Shown here one piece after another: positions 26,708 to 40,449 of a stretch of DNA of 64,000 bases. Position 1 is the stretch's first letter, and each line of letters opens with the position of its first letter. Made by a program: the position numbers and the translations under genes. The stretch comes from Lates calcarifer. Taxonomy: Eukaryota > Chordata > Actinopteri > Centropomidae. The stretch is from NCBI RefSeq assembly GCF_001640805.2, contig NC_066850.1, forward strand, positions 2,519,059-2,583,058. The letters are read 5' to 3'. The notes under the pieces are model-generated. The model was not told the origin of the DNA. It saw only the letters and a program-made list of their open reading frames with translations, and searched no databases.

Positions 26708-29700
26708 AAGAAAAAAACATGACACGGAGGAGGTGTACAGATGACAAGTCCCTTCATTGGGGAGTTTTGTGAAGTGAAGGAGCTGCAGAAAGGGAGAGGT
26801 GGAAAGGAGGGGAGAGGAGGACACCGGCAGCCATACAGGATGTTTTTTTTTTTTTTGTAGTTTTTTGTTTTTTTAAGGAGAAGCGGCTCAGGGACAGAAC
26901 TCCTGTTCATTCTCCCCACAGGTTGGCTGTTGTGCAAGCTTTTCTCGAATAAGCTAGCCCACTGCACGGGGCAGTGGGCAGACGTTGCTCGCATCCAGCT
27001 CGACGGCTGAATGCATAATTTTCTTGTTGTTTACATAAAACAAATCTTACCCGTCAGTTGAAGGGCACGCAGCTTTATACAACATGAATTTATCGAGTCA
27101 CGGAGACTTAAGGCAGCTTTTACAGAGCTGTGCATTCGCCTAGCAACCTGCGGTTGAACCTACTTTATTCATGGGTGCGTTCGTGTGTTTTATACTGTAT
27201 ATTGCACATGTAAGGCTAATGTTTTCATACATCAACCTCAGCAAGCATACATGTTCATCTTTACCTGAATTATTGATTCACAACACCCAGTCGTTAGTTT
27301 AACATTAATGTTTAAGTCAGCACAGAGTGTCACCTCCATAAGTCAGTTACTGATTTGGATGACAGAACATTTTGCCCCCCTTGATCTTTCTACCAGTTTT
27401 TCAGTTGCCTGTCCTAGCATCCAATAAATAAAGCACTTTCTTTTCAAAGTAGAGATGCATTTATTTTGAACAACTCCTGGTGGAAGGCTGTAAAGCCTGT
27501 AGATCAGTGCTCATGCCATTCTCTTTGATGAGCACACATATGTTTTCTAGTCGACTTATCCCTGGCTGTGAAAAAAGCTCGACAGAAGATTTGTGTTTGT
27601 CCCTAAGCGACTGCATAGAAGGATCAATGATTTCTTTTCCCCCCACTGAGGGAAACAAAAATAGGTTTTTTTTTCCAACCACTCTTTTGATGAGACAATT
27701 TGACCTGGAGATTTAGGAACATTACTTGCCTTCTCTTGCCTAGTTTGAAGTGTCCCAGGACATTGAACCAAGTGAGCTCCTCTGAGGGAAAGAGGACTGA
27801 TGTTGTTGGTCAGCCCAGTATCTCCCAGAATTACAATTGTGCACCTCATGATTTATGTACAGTGCCAATGTTTAGTGCCAGGGGTTGTTTGAGGACATGC
27901 TTGATTTTCAGTGCAGGAGACTGGATTTTTCAGTCTCCTGTATTGAAACTTTTCCTTACCATAACCAAGTGATTTAGTTGCCTCACCTGAATAATACCTT
28001 TACCACATTTTATTGGCCACAGTCAGTATATAAAGCAACACGAGCGACTGGCGAAACCACTGCTCATTTTATCCTGCATAGTAGTATTTATTTATTCTTT
28101 CACCTAATTTGACAAGTTCAGTGACATGTTAAGTGATGCTTAAGTGCCTTGCTGCATATAGGTTTAATACTGGAAACTAAAAGAGGGATGATGTGTCTCG
28201 CCAATCACTTACATAAGAACGGCAAGGGTCCAAAATGTGGTCTGATACAGTGTCCATCTCAAAAGAGAGAAAAATATTGGGTAGTTTAATCCTGGCATCA
28301 GCAGTGTTGATGCAGAGAGAGCAGTTTCTGGGCATATGTTGCTCTCCTCACTGGTTCTCATGAAATCCTCCAAAAGTGATGAGAAAGTCTGATCTGAAAA
28401 ATATGTTCTAAACACTACCTGAATATTTGATATTGTTAATCTTCCTGCAAAGGTTAAAGGCACCTTCCACCTTTCTTATCATTAAATTCAGTGGACTATA
28501 AAGCTGTATTGTTGAACCTTTCATGAAAAGGCTGTATAAAATCCAGTAGCCTCGAGAGAGGACAAAACACACCTGAGCCCCTGCACACAGCTGTTGAAGG
28601 TAGAAAAACATCTTCCTTAATAACATGCTCCCATCTTTCCTAGAACCTGGAATTGGCTCATTTACTGCGTTTCATTTTTACAGTGGCTTATTTCTTAAAT
28701 GTCACTGCTTGTGCATAAGAAAAGGAAATTAGTGTCAAATTTGTTATACATAAAACAAAATATATAATAAGAGTGCAGTATCTAAGCGGCAAGAAATGTG
28801 TAATGGGATCATATTATGCAGACTTTATGCTAATCTACATTGTGCAGCAAAATAAAGTTTACCTGATATCTGCTGTGTTGCACAACCTCACATGCTTTAG
28901 CGAGTAGAACAAAGTTTGGAGATATAACTGTGGATTTAAAGGCAGGTACATCTGACAGCTCCTGCTGCTTCCACCTACTGTGAGTGTTGCAACAGCAAGT
29001 TTGTTAAGGATAAGAGGGTTTTTTTCTCACTTCCCACTCTCTGGCTCACCTCTCCAACAACTCTCCGCAAATACAGCATCTCAGCAACCTCAGTACGCCG
29101 CGTTATGCAACACAAATACTTGGGGACACATTGGCCAAAGCATTTTGCGTTTTCCTTTCCCCCTAAACAGATGATCACCACATCTCTCTCCTCCTGTTTG
29201 GTGGCGTTCTCTGTGCACAATCAGGCGACAATGACTGCCCTCTCAGTGCGGGTCTTCAATGGCTCCCTGAAATGCTTCTTGTTTCTCTGTTGCCTCATTA
29301 TAATCCTTTGTGTGTCCTCTGTGAATGGCTGATGATGATTATGCAAATGTGCCATCGGAGAGCAGCATGGGTAATTATCACAGCCAAGAATGAGGCTTTT
29401 TGAAATTCTCTGACTGCTGAAGAGAAAACCATGGGTCTTCGGTGAGTGCGAGGGTGTATATTTATCAGTTTGGGCGAGCTAGGGGCTTTGTGATAGTGGC
29501 AATGATGATGCTTACCAAACCTACGGAGGGTTTTGTGAGGTTTATGCATTGTGGGGTTTTTATCCTCCGTAGAATTACTCCATCTGCACAGGAAGTTGAA
29601 TTGTGAATTTGGTGAATTTTAAAGCATCTCTGCATAACCCCTTTTTATCCAGCTGTCTTCTCGAATGTGCTCGAGTCTGCCCATCACTTATCTCCTAACA

Positions 29701-32700
29701 GGTTGAGTCCGATTTTTTATTGACTTTATGCAGCTGTAATTGACACCTGGTGTAGCCTGGCTGTGATCAACATGGAGACAGACACATGCAGAGCATCAGT
29801 ATTCACTCTGGTACTAATGAGGGCAGCTAGGAGGTGCGGGGACCCCTGGTGAACAGGTGGGGTCCTGGCAGCTGACTTCAGTATGTCTCCCGGAGGTGTG
29901 AAATGTCTCATTATGCATCGAAAGGTACGGATAAACTGAGAGAAATACAGAGATAGATCGAGACAGACAAACGGATAGAGGGGGAAAAAGGAAAAATAGA
30001 AAAGCGAGTCAACACAGTTAAAAGCCTGTGGTTCACAGTGAAATGGGAAAGGCGCACACTCCCACAGAGAGGCCAGCTTTGAGAGCCTCAGTACCCAGAC
30101 TGAATGGCTCCCTGACGGGTGAAGGGAAGTCGACTGCCTGGGGTCAATTAACCTCTAGAGCGGCCCTAGCTGGGCTCTAAGGAACACTGGTTTTTATAGA
30201 TACTGACGAGGCACAGTTTGTCTCCTCCAACTGAGAGGGTGCTTGCATAAAGCAGGTCATGGGGCAATGAGGCGTAGAAGGCATAGCAACTAAAAATGGG
30301 CCTCACTTTGGCCTGGCACGTCACTTCTTCTCAGCAACACTTCCTTTTTGTGAGGTCAGGTGTTGTGAGAACTTTTGAAGGAATTTCACCAGCAGCAGAG
30401 AGAAAAAAAACAGTTGGAGTTTAGTTGGAGCAGAAATTGCATTTTCAATTGATCTATTTTCATTGTTTTAGAGAACAAAGGAATGTCATCTCGAGGTGAT
30501 GCCAACAATAGGTTGAAGCTAAAATCCAGGGGACTCCGGTAGGGTAGATCATCAAGGACAGAAACACAACATAAATCATCACCCAGAAAAGTTGCCTCCC
30601 CCTCTCAAGAAATAAAAGTCCATTTGTCGGTGCAGTCAGCAAACTTCCCACAGTTCTTGTAGCTGCCTGGCCCACTGCCAAGTAAACCAACTGAGCAGAA
30701 AGGCCGAGGCTATGATGTGTGTATCTGCAAGGATATGACATACTCCATTCTCTTCTCTCGCATTCCTAATGTGATTAAGTCAGCCCAGTTAATGTAATAA
30801 TCTTGCAACAATGCACAATATAATGCTCCAATCAATGCCAATAAAACTGCACCCCTACCGCCTATTGGCCACGCCTAAAACACACAAGTCATCAAGATTG
30901 TGTTTGCTCCTCATCGCCTCCCTCCATCTCATCTCAAAGTATTCCAGCGTAACAAATAAACAACAGAAGAAGGAAGAGGAGAGGGACAAAAGCATTTCTT
31001 GATTGTTTCTGCTTTTGAATCTATTTCATTACAGGCAGTAAGTCTTCTGTCTGCCTTTCTGCTTCCTTCCCTCCCATGGCTCTGTGGGAAGCTGTCAGAG
31101 AGGCAGTGAGCATGCATCAAAGGGAAATGGCAGCAGTGCATGTAGAGGCCTGTGTACATCGCAGCAGGTCTAACGGCCATTAAAACACATCATTATAGGG
31201 TTGTCTCAGCTGTGGTCCTATGGGAGGAAATGGAGAAGGAGGGGGGTGATGATGAGGAGGAGGAGCTGATTGGGAGGAAGTGAGTCAGACATTTAATGTT
31301 CATTTGGACCGTCTTGTCTTGTAGGAAACCTTTAACTCACTGACAAGGAAATGAAGGGTTGTTTTCACTCTTTCCTGGTCAGCCTTCCTTAGTGTGTTTC
31401 TCTTTGCCTCGGTTTTCTCCTCTCCCTGCATCATGTACACAGACATGTAACTGCAAAAATAAAGCAACACAGTCTCGGTAACCTTTTCTGGGCACATTTC
31501 TGGTGAATTTTTCTTCATTTGAGGTGGATTTGAAGTGATTTCAATTATTTTGTTCTGTTCAGTAGGAAAAAAACTCCTCTTTTGGTTAAGCTCACTTGTC
31601 AGTAACACCCACCCTTCATACTCTAAACATAAGAGCAGCTTGTCGCACCTCACACTCATTTTGCCTCCTCCATGTAATCTTCTGGATTGCTGTAAACTTC
31701 AAAATAGATTTATCCGATTGTAAGGTTGCCATGGAAGAGATCCAGATGATGGAATGTACAAATCTGTGGGTCTGTTACATAAAATATCCTTTAACCAGCT
31801 TTTAATCACAAAAGATTTTACTGCTGAAGTTGATTAGAATGCTGATGCACCAGGTTCTAGTGGCTGTAGACTCTAACGTAGTCTAAGGTTTTATCTGCAC
31901 ATTTGGGGTGACAAATCCCAAACACACTGTCAGTTTTCCCTTTCACTCTGGTAAACTTGTGGATGCTAGAAATGAGGTCTCTGGTCACAAATGCTCGGGC
32001 AGTAGTGCCTCAGTAAATTTCAGGCAATTTATATCAGTGGACACTCACCACTATGGTTTTAGCAGGGGTTAGATGCTCAGAATGCAGGAGGTTGATGCTG
32101 GTCTTTAACTTCATGACCACCAGAAAAATCTCTTCTAACCTAAAGGCAGTTTGGGGGGAGTGAAAAGGAGGGGGAGTGTGACATTCATGTTTCTGCTCTT
32201 CTGGAGTAGAGAGAACAATGCTGGACCTGCTGCCAGCTCACCTCTGTGGCACCTTTGAAGAGGTTGTTCTGATGCACAGTGCCACTCCAGTACGGAGGAA
32301 ACCCTCCACCACATTGTGACACAGTGGACACTCACAGGAGGTGTTTGTCGTGCAGAGAAGTGGACTGGGAAACGTGGTACCTGTTGTACCCTCTGACGGA
32401 CTGGTCCTGAGCACAAACCTGCAAGTTGACTCGCGTGTCTCCAGAGCCCAAAGCCTGTTTGAAACAGATCTGAATTTGAGTCGTTGTATTGTGGGTGATG
32501 TCACTTCTCAGTCACAGAGATTGTTTGCAGGCAGATCATTGACTGAAGTCTGTTCCATTTACCGCACCATTGGAGGAATCAATGGGACATTTAGTTAATG
32601 AGGAATAACTGGAACTAATGGTCGTTTGCTTCAGTGAACACACATGAGCCAGTGCAAAGTGTAACATCCCATTTACGCTTATCATCCCGCTAAAGCTCCT

Positions 32701-33546
32701 CCTGTTATCAATTAGCAGCATTGTACTTTAATTATATTTACAGTATATTTTGCAGGTTTAGCTTGTGTGATTGTAATGTGGTGTATAATATTGTATTTTG
32801 TCGATATTTTATTGTAAGCTAAATTGTTGCCGCTAACTAAATGTGAACTTTGAATAAATAAACTGTGTTGATTGACACTAATGCATGAGAATATTCCAGT
32901 ATCATAAATTTGAAAAGGATGCATCATTCCTCATTCATTTTTTAAAATGCATGTTCCCCTCGGCCAATGCATTAAGCTTCATGAAAGCAGTAATCCTGAT
33001 TTTATCCACTCTGTGATATATAATTAGTTTTTGTTATTTCCTGCCAGTGTATTATGGAAAAAACCCCACTAAAAGTATGTGTCAATCATCCATAGAATGA
33101 ATTGCATAAATATGTGAAAAGAGAAAGAGAAAACATGTAGAATAAAACATCAGCAGTCCAGCTGGCTTCTCTGTTAATTAATGGGGCCAAAACAGTTTTT
33201 CACAACTTTTCTTTCTTTTAAATAAGCTTTTATTTTTCTCTGGCCGACAATGAGAAACAGGGAGATGGTGGCTGAAACACTGGCTGGCTAAATATGGGCC
33301 TTTCATCCGGCTTAACTCTACAAATGGACCTCATTGTCTTGAGGAATTCGATTTTCTGCCATTCTGCGGGCACACTGTGTCCCTCTCTGGGGCCCGACTG
33401 CAGCGAGCAGGGCCCTTATCAACAGCACTCAGGGTGTGGAATTGAGGAATTGAGTTCTGCCTCGAATCAAACCATGAGAAAGAATGACAGAGTGAACAGG
33501 AGTGAGAAGAGGAAGAAGAGAGATGCAGAGAGGAAGGGAGCAGGAG

Positions 33547-33569
33547 TTGTGTGTGTGTGTGTGTGTGTG
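33547..33569. repeat. (GT)n microsatellite followed by G-runs
   Basis: About eleven GT units, followed directly by GGGGTGGGGGGG on the plus strand. Confidence 0.9.
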
Positions 33570-34198
33570 GGGTGGGGGGGTTTCAGGATAATTCACCAGA
33601 TGCTTCCACTCTCCCACTTAGACACAAGCCACACACACTCCAACATCACGTGTGCACCTGTTCAAGCACACACAAGTGCATACTGTATACACAACACATG
33701 CGCTACAGTGTAATCACACATGGACACACATGAACACACACACAAAATTTGCCAGTAAACACATTGATGGTGCTCCCAGTGGGGAGGCTTTTATACGCTC
33801 TAATTTCCAGTGTTATCTTCCAGTCAGAGCCAATGCCCAAATAGAGCTGTTTTTATCTACCAGATAAAGGCTGTGTTCTTCTCTGTGTGTGCATGTGTGT
33901 GTGCCTACATTTACAGTAACTCTATTTGTAGTTATTTATTGCTCCCTTCTTACTGTCCTTGAAAGAGGAAAATGTATGAGAACATTTTTTTGTCAGCCCT
34001 GATTAAAATTTGATTGGAACTGATGGTGAAATTAGGGCTTCAGGTAGAGAAGCCTCCACTGATTTGTAGACAGGCACAAACAGAACCACAGAACCAAACA
34101 ACACTCCATCTTATTTCTAAAAGAAAGCAGGGGAGGAAAAAGACAGCAGTAACATATGCTGTAGAGATGCAAATTCACAAATATATCTAAATACACCT

Positions 34199-34227
<29 letters not shown>
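34199..34227. repeat. (TG)n microsatellite
   Basis: About fourteen TG units without interruption. Confidence 0.92.
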
Positions 34228-34231
<4 letters not shown>

Positions 34232-37200
34232 TAATATTTAGGCCCTTTTACACACAGCATGTAATGAAAAAAAACAGCAAAGTTCACATCTACTGCAACC
34301 CAAATATAAGACAGTCCCCTGGTTATTTCAGAGATGATGACACCCAGGCTATTTGACTATGTTTTAGAGAATTTGACAAGAGACACTTTGATAGTGGCCA
34401 AGCCTGTTACAGCAGTTAGTGGTAACTTGTGGCAGTGGACAGGGGAGAAACTAGCCCAGACACACTGTCAAAAGGCTCTGATGAATATAATGATAAAATC
34501 CACAGAGGCTGAGGTTGCTGCAAACAGCTGTTCAGTATAAAGTGAAAGTACCTTCTGTCACAGCCTATAGGCAGCGTGCACACCTTTTGTGGAGTGTATC
34601 TTTTATAAGAGCAAGTGTTCTCATTTGATTGCTAAGTGGATCTAGAGTGCGTTTTTATGATGATCCACCGCTGTTTTTACCGTACGTTGCCATTTGGCTG
34701 TTGCCATGTGTGGCATCACTTATTGTGAAAAAATATACCTGGGAGGGAATAAAATCTCAGTCAGACACACGTAGAACAGATGTAGAGTATACAGGATTAA
34801 TGTAAAATGTCTCGGTTCTGGGCATCATCTTGTTGTCGAGGTTCTGAGCTCGTGACAATAACAAATCCCTGCCCTTGAGGAACATAGGCTCAGAGCCTGC
34901 AGTTGAGCAGTGTGGCGGCAGGCAAGGCTGCAAAAGAGTGAGCAGAGCGCTGATGTCTACCTTAATGGCCATGATTAAAAGTGCACTGAGAGGAGTATGC
35001 GACTTTGAGGGTGAAGTGGAAAACTCTAGATGGCTGCCTGAACTGCAGGCTTCGCTTCACAAATTCCACATTTCAGCCAAGTGAAATTTTGCCTTGTATT
35101 TGTTGTTGTGTTTCAGTCGGTGAGATGTTTTCACATGACATGACACTGACTTAACTGCTCGTCCTCTTTATGCATCACACAAATCAAGACTGCGCCTTTG
35201 TGTAATTGAGAAAGCAGTGTTTGCTTTCATTTTCTCATGTGATCGACCTCACCAAAGCAACGAATACAGTGCTGCCGTCTTATTTTTGTCACTGCCCTCT
35301 TCCTCAGGCTGATGTCACGCACCCCATTAACCAATTAACCAGAGAGAGAGAGCCTGTTACAGGTAAGGACATGAGCAGACACACACACACACACTCATAC
35401 AGAAACACCACTATTATCAATCTGCTGTGAAGTAGTGGCGTTTACAGCAGGGCAAGCACTGAGTCACCTTGCTTGTGAGCGTCATTCGCCAGGACACAGT
35501 AACTAGGCCCAGTTGTGTTCTTAAACCACCGCAGGGCATCAAGCCAGTGTGTGAGGTGTCAAGGCTAAGTTACACATTGAGGTGTGACATTACCGCCGGT
35601 TGTTGGGACAATAAACCAGGGTTGCCCGGTCCTCTACGGGAGCTTTCACCCACTGAGCTCAAGTTATCTGAAATGTCTTTTCTGGGCTGCAGCTGTTAAG
35701 TGGTGCCTGGTGTTGCCAAGAGGCATTCCTGTAATATGAAAGGTATTAAAAAATAGGTGTAGAGAATTATTCAGTTTATGCTGTAAGTCAATATTTAGCA
35801 ACGTTAGCAGTCATTTCAATTAAAATGATGAATTTTCAATATGTTCTGATATGTAGGTGAGTTAATGTTCTGTAGCTCAAGAAAGCAGTGTGTATTGAAA
35901 GGCAATAATGTAGCAGTAGGTTACACAAAGAAACTAATCAAGAGTAATATACATATAGTGTTTATATCATGTGCAGAAATAAGTGATTTTAACTCACCTG
36001 CCTATGAGATCATGGTCAAAGGTCAGCTTTCTTGTGTCTAAAATCAAACCCTGTTGCAGCCCACTTTTGTTGCTTTGCATACAGTACCACGCCGCAACAA
36101 ATGATATTCTCCCTCTTTGATGTGTGCATGTAATACACCAGTGCCACTAGTCTTACAAGCGCTCGGGGCAAACATGTATCCTTGTCCCTCCCACTGGGCT
36201 GTAACACACACATACAGACTTGTAATGATTTTTAGCAATGGGGAGCCAAGCTTCACATGCACCACTAGCAGTTGCCCTAGAACAAATGATGGTGTGTGCG
36301 CGAGGAATCACATTGATACAGCATGTGCTACACAGAGCTTGAATTACTATGGTAAGGAGTGTAAGTGCTGTATGTGTGAGCTTGTGAAAATACTGTATAT
36401 GCGAGTGTATAATGTACTTATTGATATTGACTAGAGAATAGAACAGCACAGCCCACCCATTGTGTGTGAGTTGCCCAGCTGACCTTGACCAGTTTTTCAC
36501 CTCCATTATTGCCTCTGTCTTTTATATATGTGAGCATGAATGAGTACAGTGTGTAGTATATGTTTGTACTTGCTTGGCCTTGAGTGAATGTGGTGCATGT
36601 CAGTTGGAATAGCTGCCAGCATAGCATAAAATGTTCCTCCCTTTGAGGCCTGCCACACAGACGGGCACTTTTACCACTATGTTTGCATCCTTTTTTTAAT
36701 CTTAATTATTCATGCGGGAGTGTTAATGAGTACTCAAGGTTCAGTATTGCATTTTGATAAAGCTGGGGGACAGATCCAAAAACTGCCAGGTCCTACACCT
36801 GCCATTATGCAACTGTAGAGTCTTTTTATAGACTCTCCCTGCCTGATGATGAACACCAACGTCTTTCAAAATTCAAGCCCCAAGTTTAATGTAAACCTTC
36901 CCTCAAATATGTGCAATTTCCTTCATCAAGCTTCTTTTCTCAAACTTGACAGAGTTCTCTCTTATAAGACATTTATGACTCTTTATTTGCTATACATAAC
37001 ACAATAAATAAGACATGACCTGCACTTATAATACACCAAAAATACTGTTGCACCGGTCAAACATTTGTCAGACAAGAACATAGCTTTGCACGTATTTGAC
37101 GAAAGATCTGGCTCTAAAGATTACATTTTTAAATTTGAAAAAATTAAACATAACTCAGATCTTTTCTAATCATCAGTGGGTGATGATGAGTTGTTGAGAT

Positions 37201-37371
37201 TAATGGCCTTGATGGGAAAAAAACATTCAGGAGCCTGGTGGTCCTGGTCCTGATGAGGCAGATGGGTCCGCCACTATTCTTGTTACCAGCCTGCCTCTGG
37301 CATCATGGAGAACACTCACAGGTTCTTGGCTTGTGAGCATGAATTTGGACACTACGTTCCACAACACAGCT

Positions 37372-37375
37372 AAAA
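37372..37375 (-). terminator. Pol III terminator of tRNA-Tyr
   Basis: A run of four T on the minus strand, beginning five bases after the tRNA 3' end. This is the usual minimal Pol III stop signal and supports an active tRNA gene. Confidence 0.75.
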
Positions 37376-37380
37376 GCCTC

Positions 37381-37467
37381 TCCTTCGAGCCGGATTTGAA
37401 CCAGCGACCTAAGGATGCCTGCTGTTTCCACTACAGTCCTCCGCTCTACCAGCTGAGCTATCGAAGG
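37381..37467 (-). tRNA. tRNA-Tyr (anticodon GUA) with a 14-nt intron
   Basis: The minus strand folds as a complete tRNA. The acceptor CCTTCGA pairs fully with TCGAAGG; the D arm is TAGCTCAGCTGGTAGAGC; the anticodon stem is GAGGA/TCCTT with loop CTGTAGA; the T arm is GCTGG-TTCAAAT-CCGGC; the discriminator is A. A 14-base intron (TGGAAACAGCAGGC) sits between positions 37 and 38, the standard place for nuclear tRNA-Tyr genes, leaving a 73-nt mature tRNA before CCA addition. Box A and box B match Pol III promoter consensus. A frame across this locus translates to SIAQLVERR, a well-known false protein produced by tRNA-Tyr genes. No pseudogene damage is seen, and no neighbouring tRNA genes were noticed. 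Confidence 0.95.
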
Positions 37468-38216
37468 GCCTGTCCTCAGCAACACACTGGGAGAATTTAG
37501 ATGAGTAATGAATGAATGTTAACAGGACTTATGAGAAAACTCCAGACATGCTTGCATGCAGGGAGGACCTGTGTTTGTGTGTAAATGAGGACCTATGCAA
37601 ATGCATATCTGCAGGTGCAGCACAAACTCGAGCAAAGCCACCGCTCGAGGGGCGAAACATGTAATTGAGGTCAGAGCACTTGCTTCTCAGCCTTGTTCTC
37701 CAGTCACCAGATTTTCTCTGGTCATTTCTCCAGCAAAATGTCTGTCATTAAAACCAGCCGACAATGGTGGCCATAATCCAGCTCCATTAAGATTTCGATT
37801 CCCCTTGTCCTCTGAGGACAAGATGTAATAGCTCAAAAACATCTATTTAGGCAGATGGGAGTGGATTTATTAAAGGGGCATATTTCATGAATGTAACCTC
37901 ATCTTATCATCAGCCAAAGCACTTTTGATTACAGGCCTTAATAAGTGAGTGTCTTTGAGAAGGGTGAGTGCCCCGCAGCTGACCTGGACCTGTTGATAAA
38001 CTAGAGGAGTCGATGACTGGAATGTGTTCGCCTCATGTGCCATTTAGTAAACCTTAATTAAAAACTGGTGGAAAAAGGGCAACCACCTGCAGTTGCACAC
38101 CCAGGGAGTGAAGGGGACCTCTGAGGATATGAAAGGTGATGAAAGCACTAATTTCTGCTGTGATCAATGCAGCCTTTGTGTTTGCTGCTTACAATTCTCA
38201 TAGGAAGGAGATAGTG

Positions 38217-38242
38217 AGTGTGTGTGTGTGTGTGTGTGTGTG
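38217..38242. repeat. (GT)n microsatellite
   Basis: About twelve to thirteen GT units, ending in GCGTGC. Confidence 0.9.
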
Positions 38243-40449
38243 CGTGCAGCGTGCCTCAGGGGATTATGAATGAGTGCAGGACGGTCCTAAATGCAGTTTG
38301 ATTTATTCACGTAGGCTCGCAGTCTTTTTCCTCTACATTAAATGCTGGCTTGGAGGCTAACCTTTACCTCTGAGTGGAAGCTTGGTTTGGTGGAAAGGGG
38401 GAAATTATTTCAGGGTCAGACTCTGTGCACATAAAATCTCCAGAGCTGACGTTGACTGCGTTGGGAAGCAGCAGTTGAGTTTTCCAGGGGGATTTTAAGC
38501 TTTTAGGGTCTTCAAAGCAAGAGGACCTCTGCACGCAACACAAAGACATGAAGATTATAAAATAAAAACACTGATTTCCTGATCACCACTCTTCCAACAA
38601 AATAATAGTCTCCTTTGTAACTAGAAAAAAGAGAAATGTACATAGCAGCTTAGTAAGATAACAAGGTCTTCCAACCAAATCTGCAAGCCACGCCTGTCAG
38701 TTGGTCAAACAAGGTTCATTTCTTCACGACAGAGCTTTAATTCATTTGTCTTGTACAGGGCAAATCCTTGACCTTGTGGATGGAGATTAATGAAGAGCTT
38801 TAGTGGTGATGAAGGCTATCAGGCACCAGGCTCCCCTCGTCTAATAGAGCAAGAGTTTTACATAGCCAATTATGTCGCTTGCATTCCGCTTGTAAGCACA
38901 GTTCTGTCAGGGGCAGCCCGTGTCGGCTGTGGTGTATTTGCGGTGGTGAAATATCAGGGTCATTCAGACATAGTGGACCCAGGTGAATAATTATTTTTGT
39001 GTTTTTCTTGTTTTATTATCATCTCTCTCTTTTTTTTCATTTTAGGAAAATTAGAGAACATTAAGTGATTTCAGCAGAAGTAGGATTTGAAAAGATGTCT
39101 GAACAGCTTATGAAGAAAAAACACTGACATGCAACTGCGCGCATTTCTGCGCCTCTCAAAAATCTACAAACAGGCCTCTATGTGTGTGTGTTCTGCAGTT
39201 AAACACTACTGTAAAAACGTCCGCAGCCTTCAGAGCTTTTTCGATCACAGGGTACAGAGAGTACAAGTGCAATTGTGAGCCATTACCACTCTTTGTTGGA
39301 ATTATTGTCAGCCAGGCTCTCTAGATACTACACTCTCCTGTTCTGGTCCACACACACACACACAGTGCAATTTTTGACTCTGAAAAAAACAGGACCTGGG
39401 ATTTTTACCTGTGGGTCAGTTCAGTATCACTATCTTGTCATCTGAGGGAGGGCAGAGAAAGATATAGATGGTTAGTATAGGAGAGGTGAGGGAGTCATAG
39501 AGAAATCTATTGTAATCAATAGGTGTGTAATTGGAAGCTGTCAGTTAAATGTTTTAGTGTCCTCACCGGTAATAGCAGCTCTGTCGTTTTCTACACTAGA
39601 TAAGGCAATTTGGTTCAGGCTACAAGTAGCTAAAAGTGTGTTCTGCGGGGGCTTGTGTGATGTAAGGGAGCTGTTCTTTCTTTAACCATTCAGAGCGGAT
39701 GCATCTTTGATAGCGCTCAAATGACGGCGCGCTGTTCGCTCCTCAGAAAGTGTCAGGCTCGCTTTTATTGATAGGGAATCTTTTCAACCCCAGGATCCCA
39801 GACAGCATGGAGAGAGATGAGGAATGATTTGCACATCAGGTCGTGTAAAAGCCCTTTGTATTCTGTTTCACTCAGTACGGATTCTTGCTCTTATATTCTA
39901 AAGTGTTTTAGTTTTTCTTCCCAAGTTGAATCAAGAGGAGTAAGTGTTGGAGTTTAGCATCATTGTCCTTGGTTGTGTCTGTGGGGTTATTTCCTTAGCA
40001 CCCTTAATGGACCCCAAAGTGTTTTGGTTTGCGCACACAAGAGTGTAAGGAGAGAGCAACACTTTTTTCAGATGGCAAGGACTCAAGTTTTTTGTGGCAA
40101 GGACCCATAACCATTAACTATTCTGTGGCATTGTAAAATTTGCTATTTTGCAATTAGCCTAATGGGTAATGTCCTCAGATTAGACAGCAGGAGGAACATG
40201 TTCCATTAAGCTCTCTAGAATGTATTTATATCAGCTGGTTGTGACATACAAGCTCTCACATTTAAAGCTGTTAAAATTAATGGTGTATGATAGGCACTGT
40301 ATTTGGGTTAATATTAACTACAACTACTATAACTGAGCACGACTGTAGGATGGATATTTTTTACAGTGTAGGCTGAGTGGTACAGCCTTTTGAATTCAGA
40401 GGGTGACAGATGTCAGTGAGATCATCACAAACCTGGTCATTTCCTGCTG

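Larger units (their letters stand above)
17521..37371. other. Gene-poor noncoding region upstream of lrrn3
   Basis: No protein-coding gene is recognisable in these roughly 20 kb. All reading frames are short and none reads as a known domain. The region holds two fragments of one hAT-like fish element (17.86 and 22.52 kb), a long TA tract at 18.2 kb, GT/CA microsatellites at 25.27, 33.55 and 34.20 kb, and a purine-rich stretch with a G-quadruplex motif at 26.69 kb. Mammalian synteny would make it part of an immp2l intron, but no immp2l exon was recognised. Confidence 0.55.

Noticed and set aside
28027..28040. TATATAAAG near 28030 considered as a TATA-box promoter
   Set aside because: There is no downstream exon, CpG patch or other promoter support; the word is common in AT-rich DNA.
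33294..33713. A 139-codon plus-strand frame
   Set aside because: It runs through a GT microsatellite and purine-rich sequence and has no domain.
37303..37485. A 60-codon frame containing SIAQLVERR
   Set aside because: It is a translation of the tRNA-Tyr gene, a known annotation artefact.
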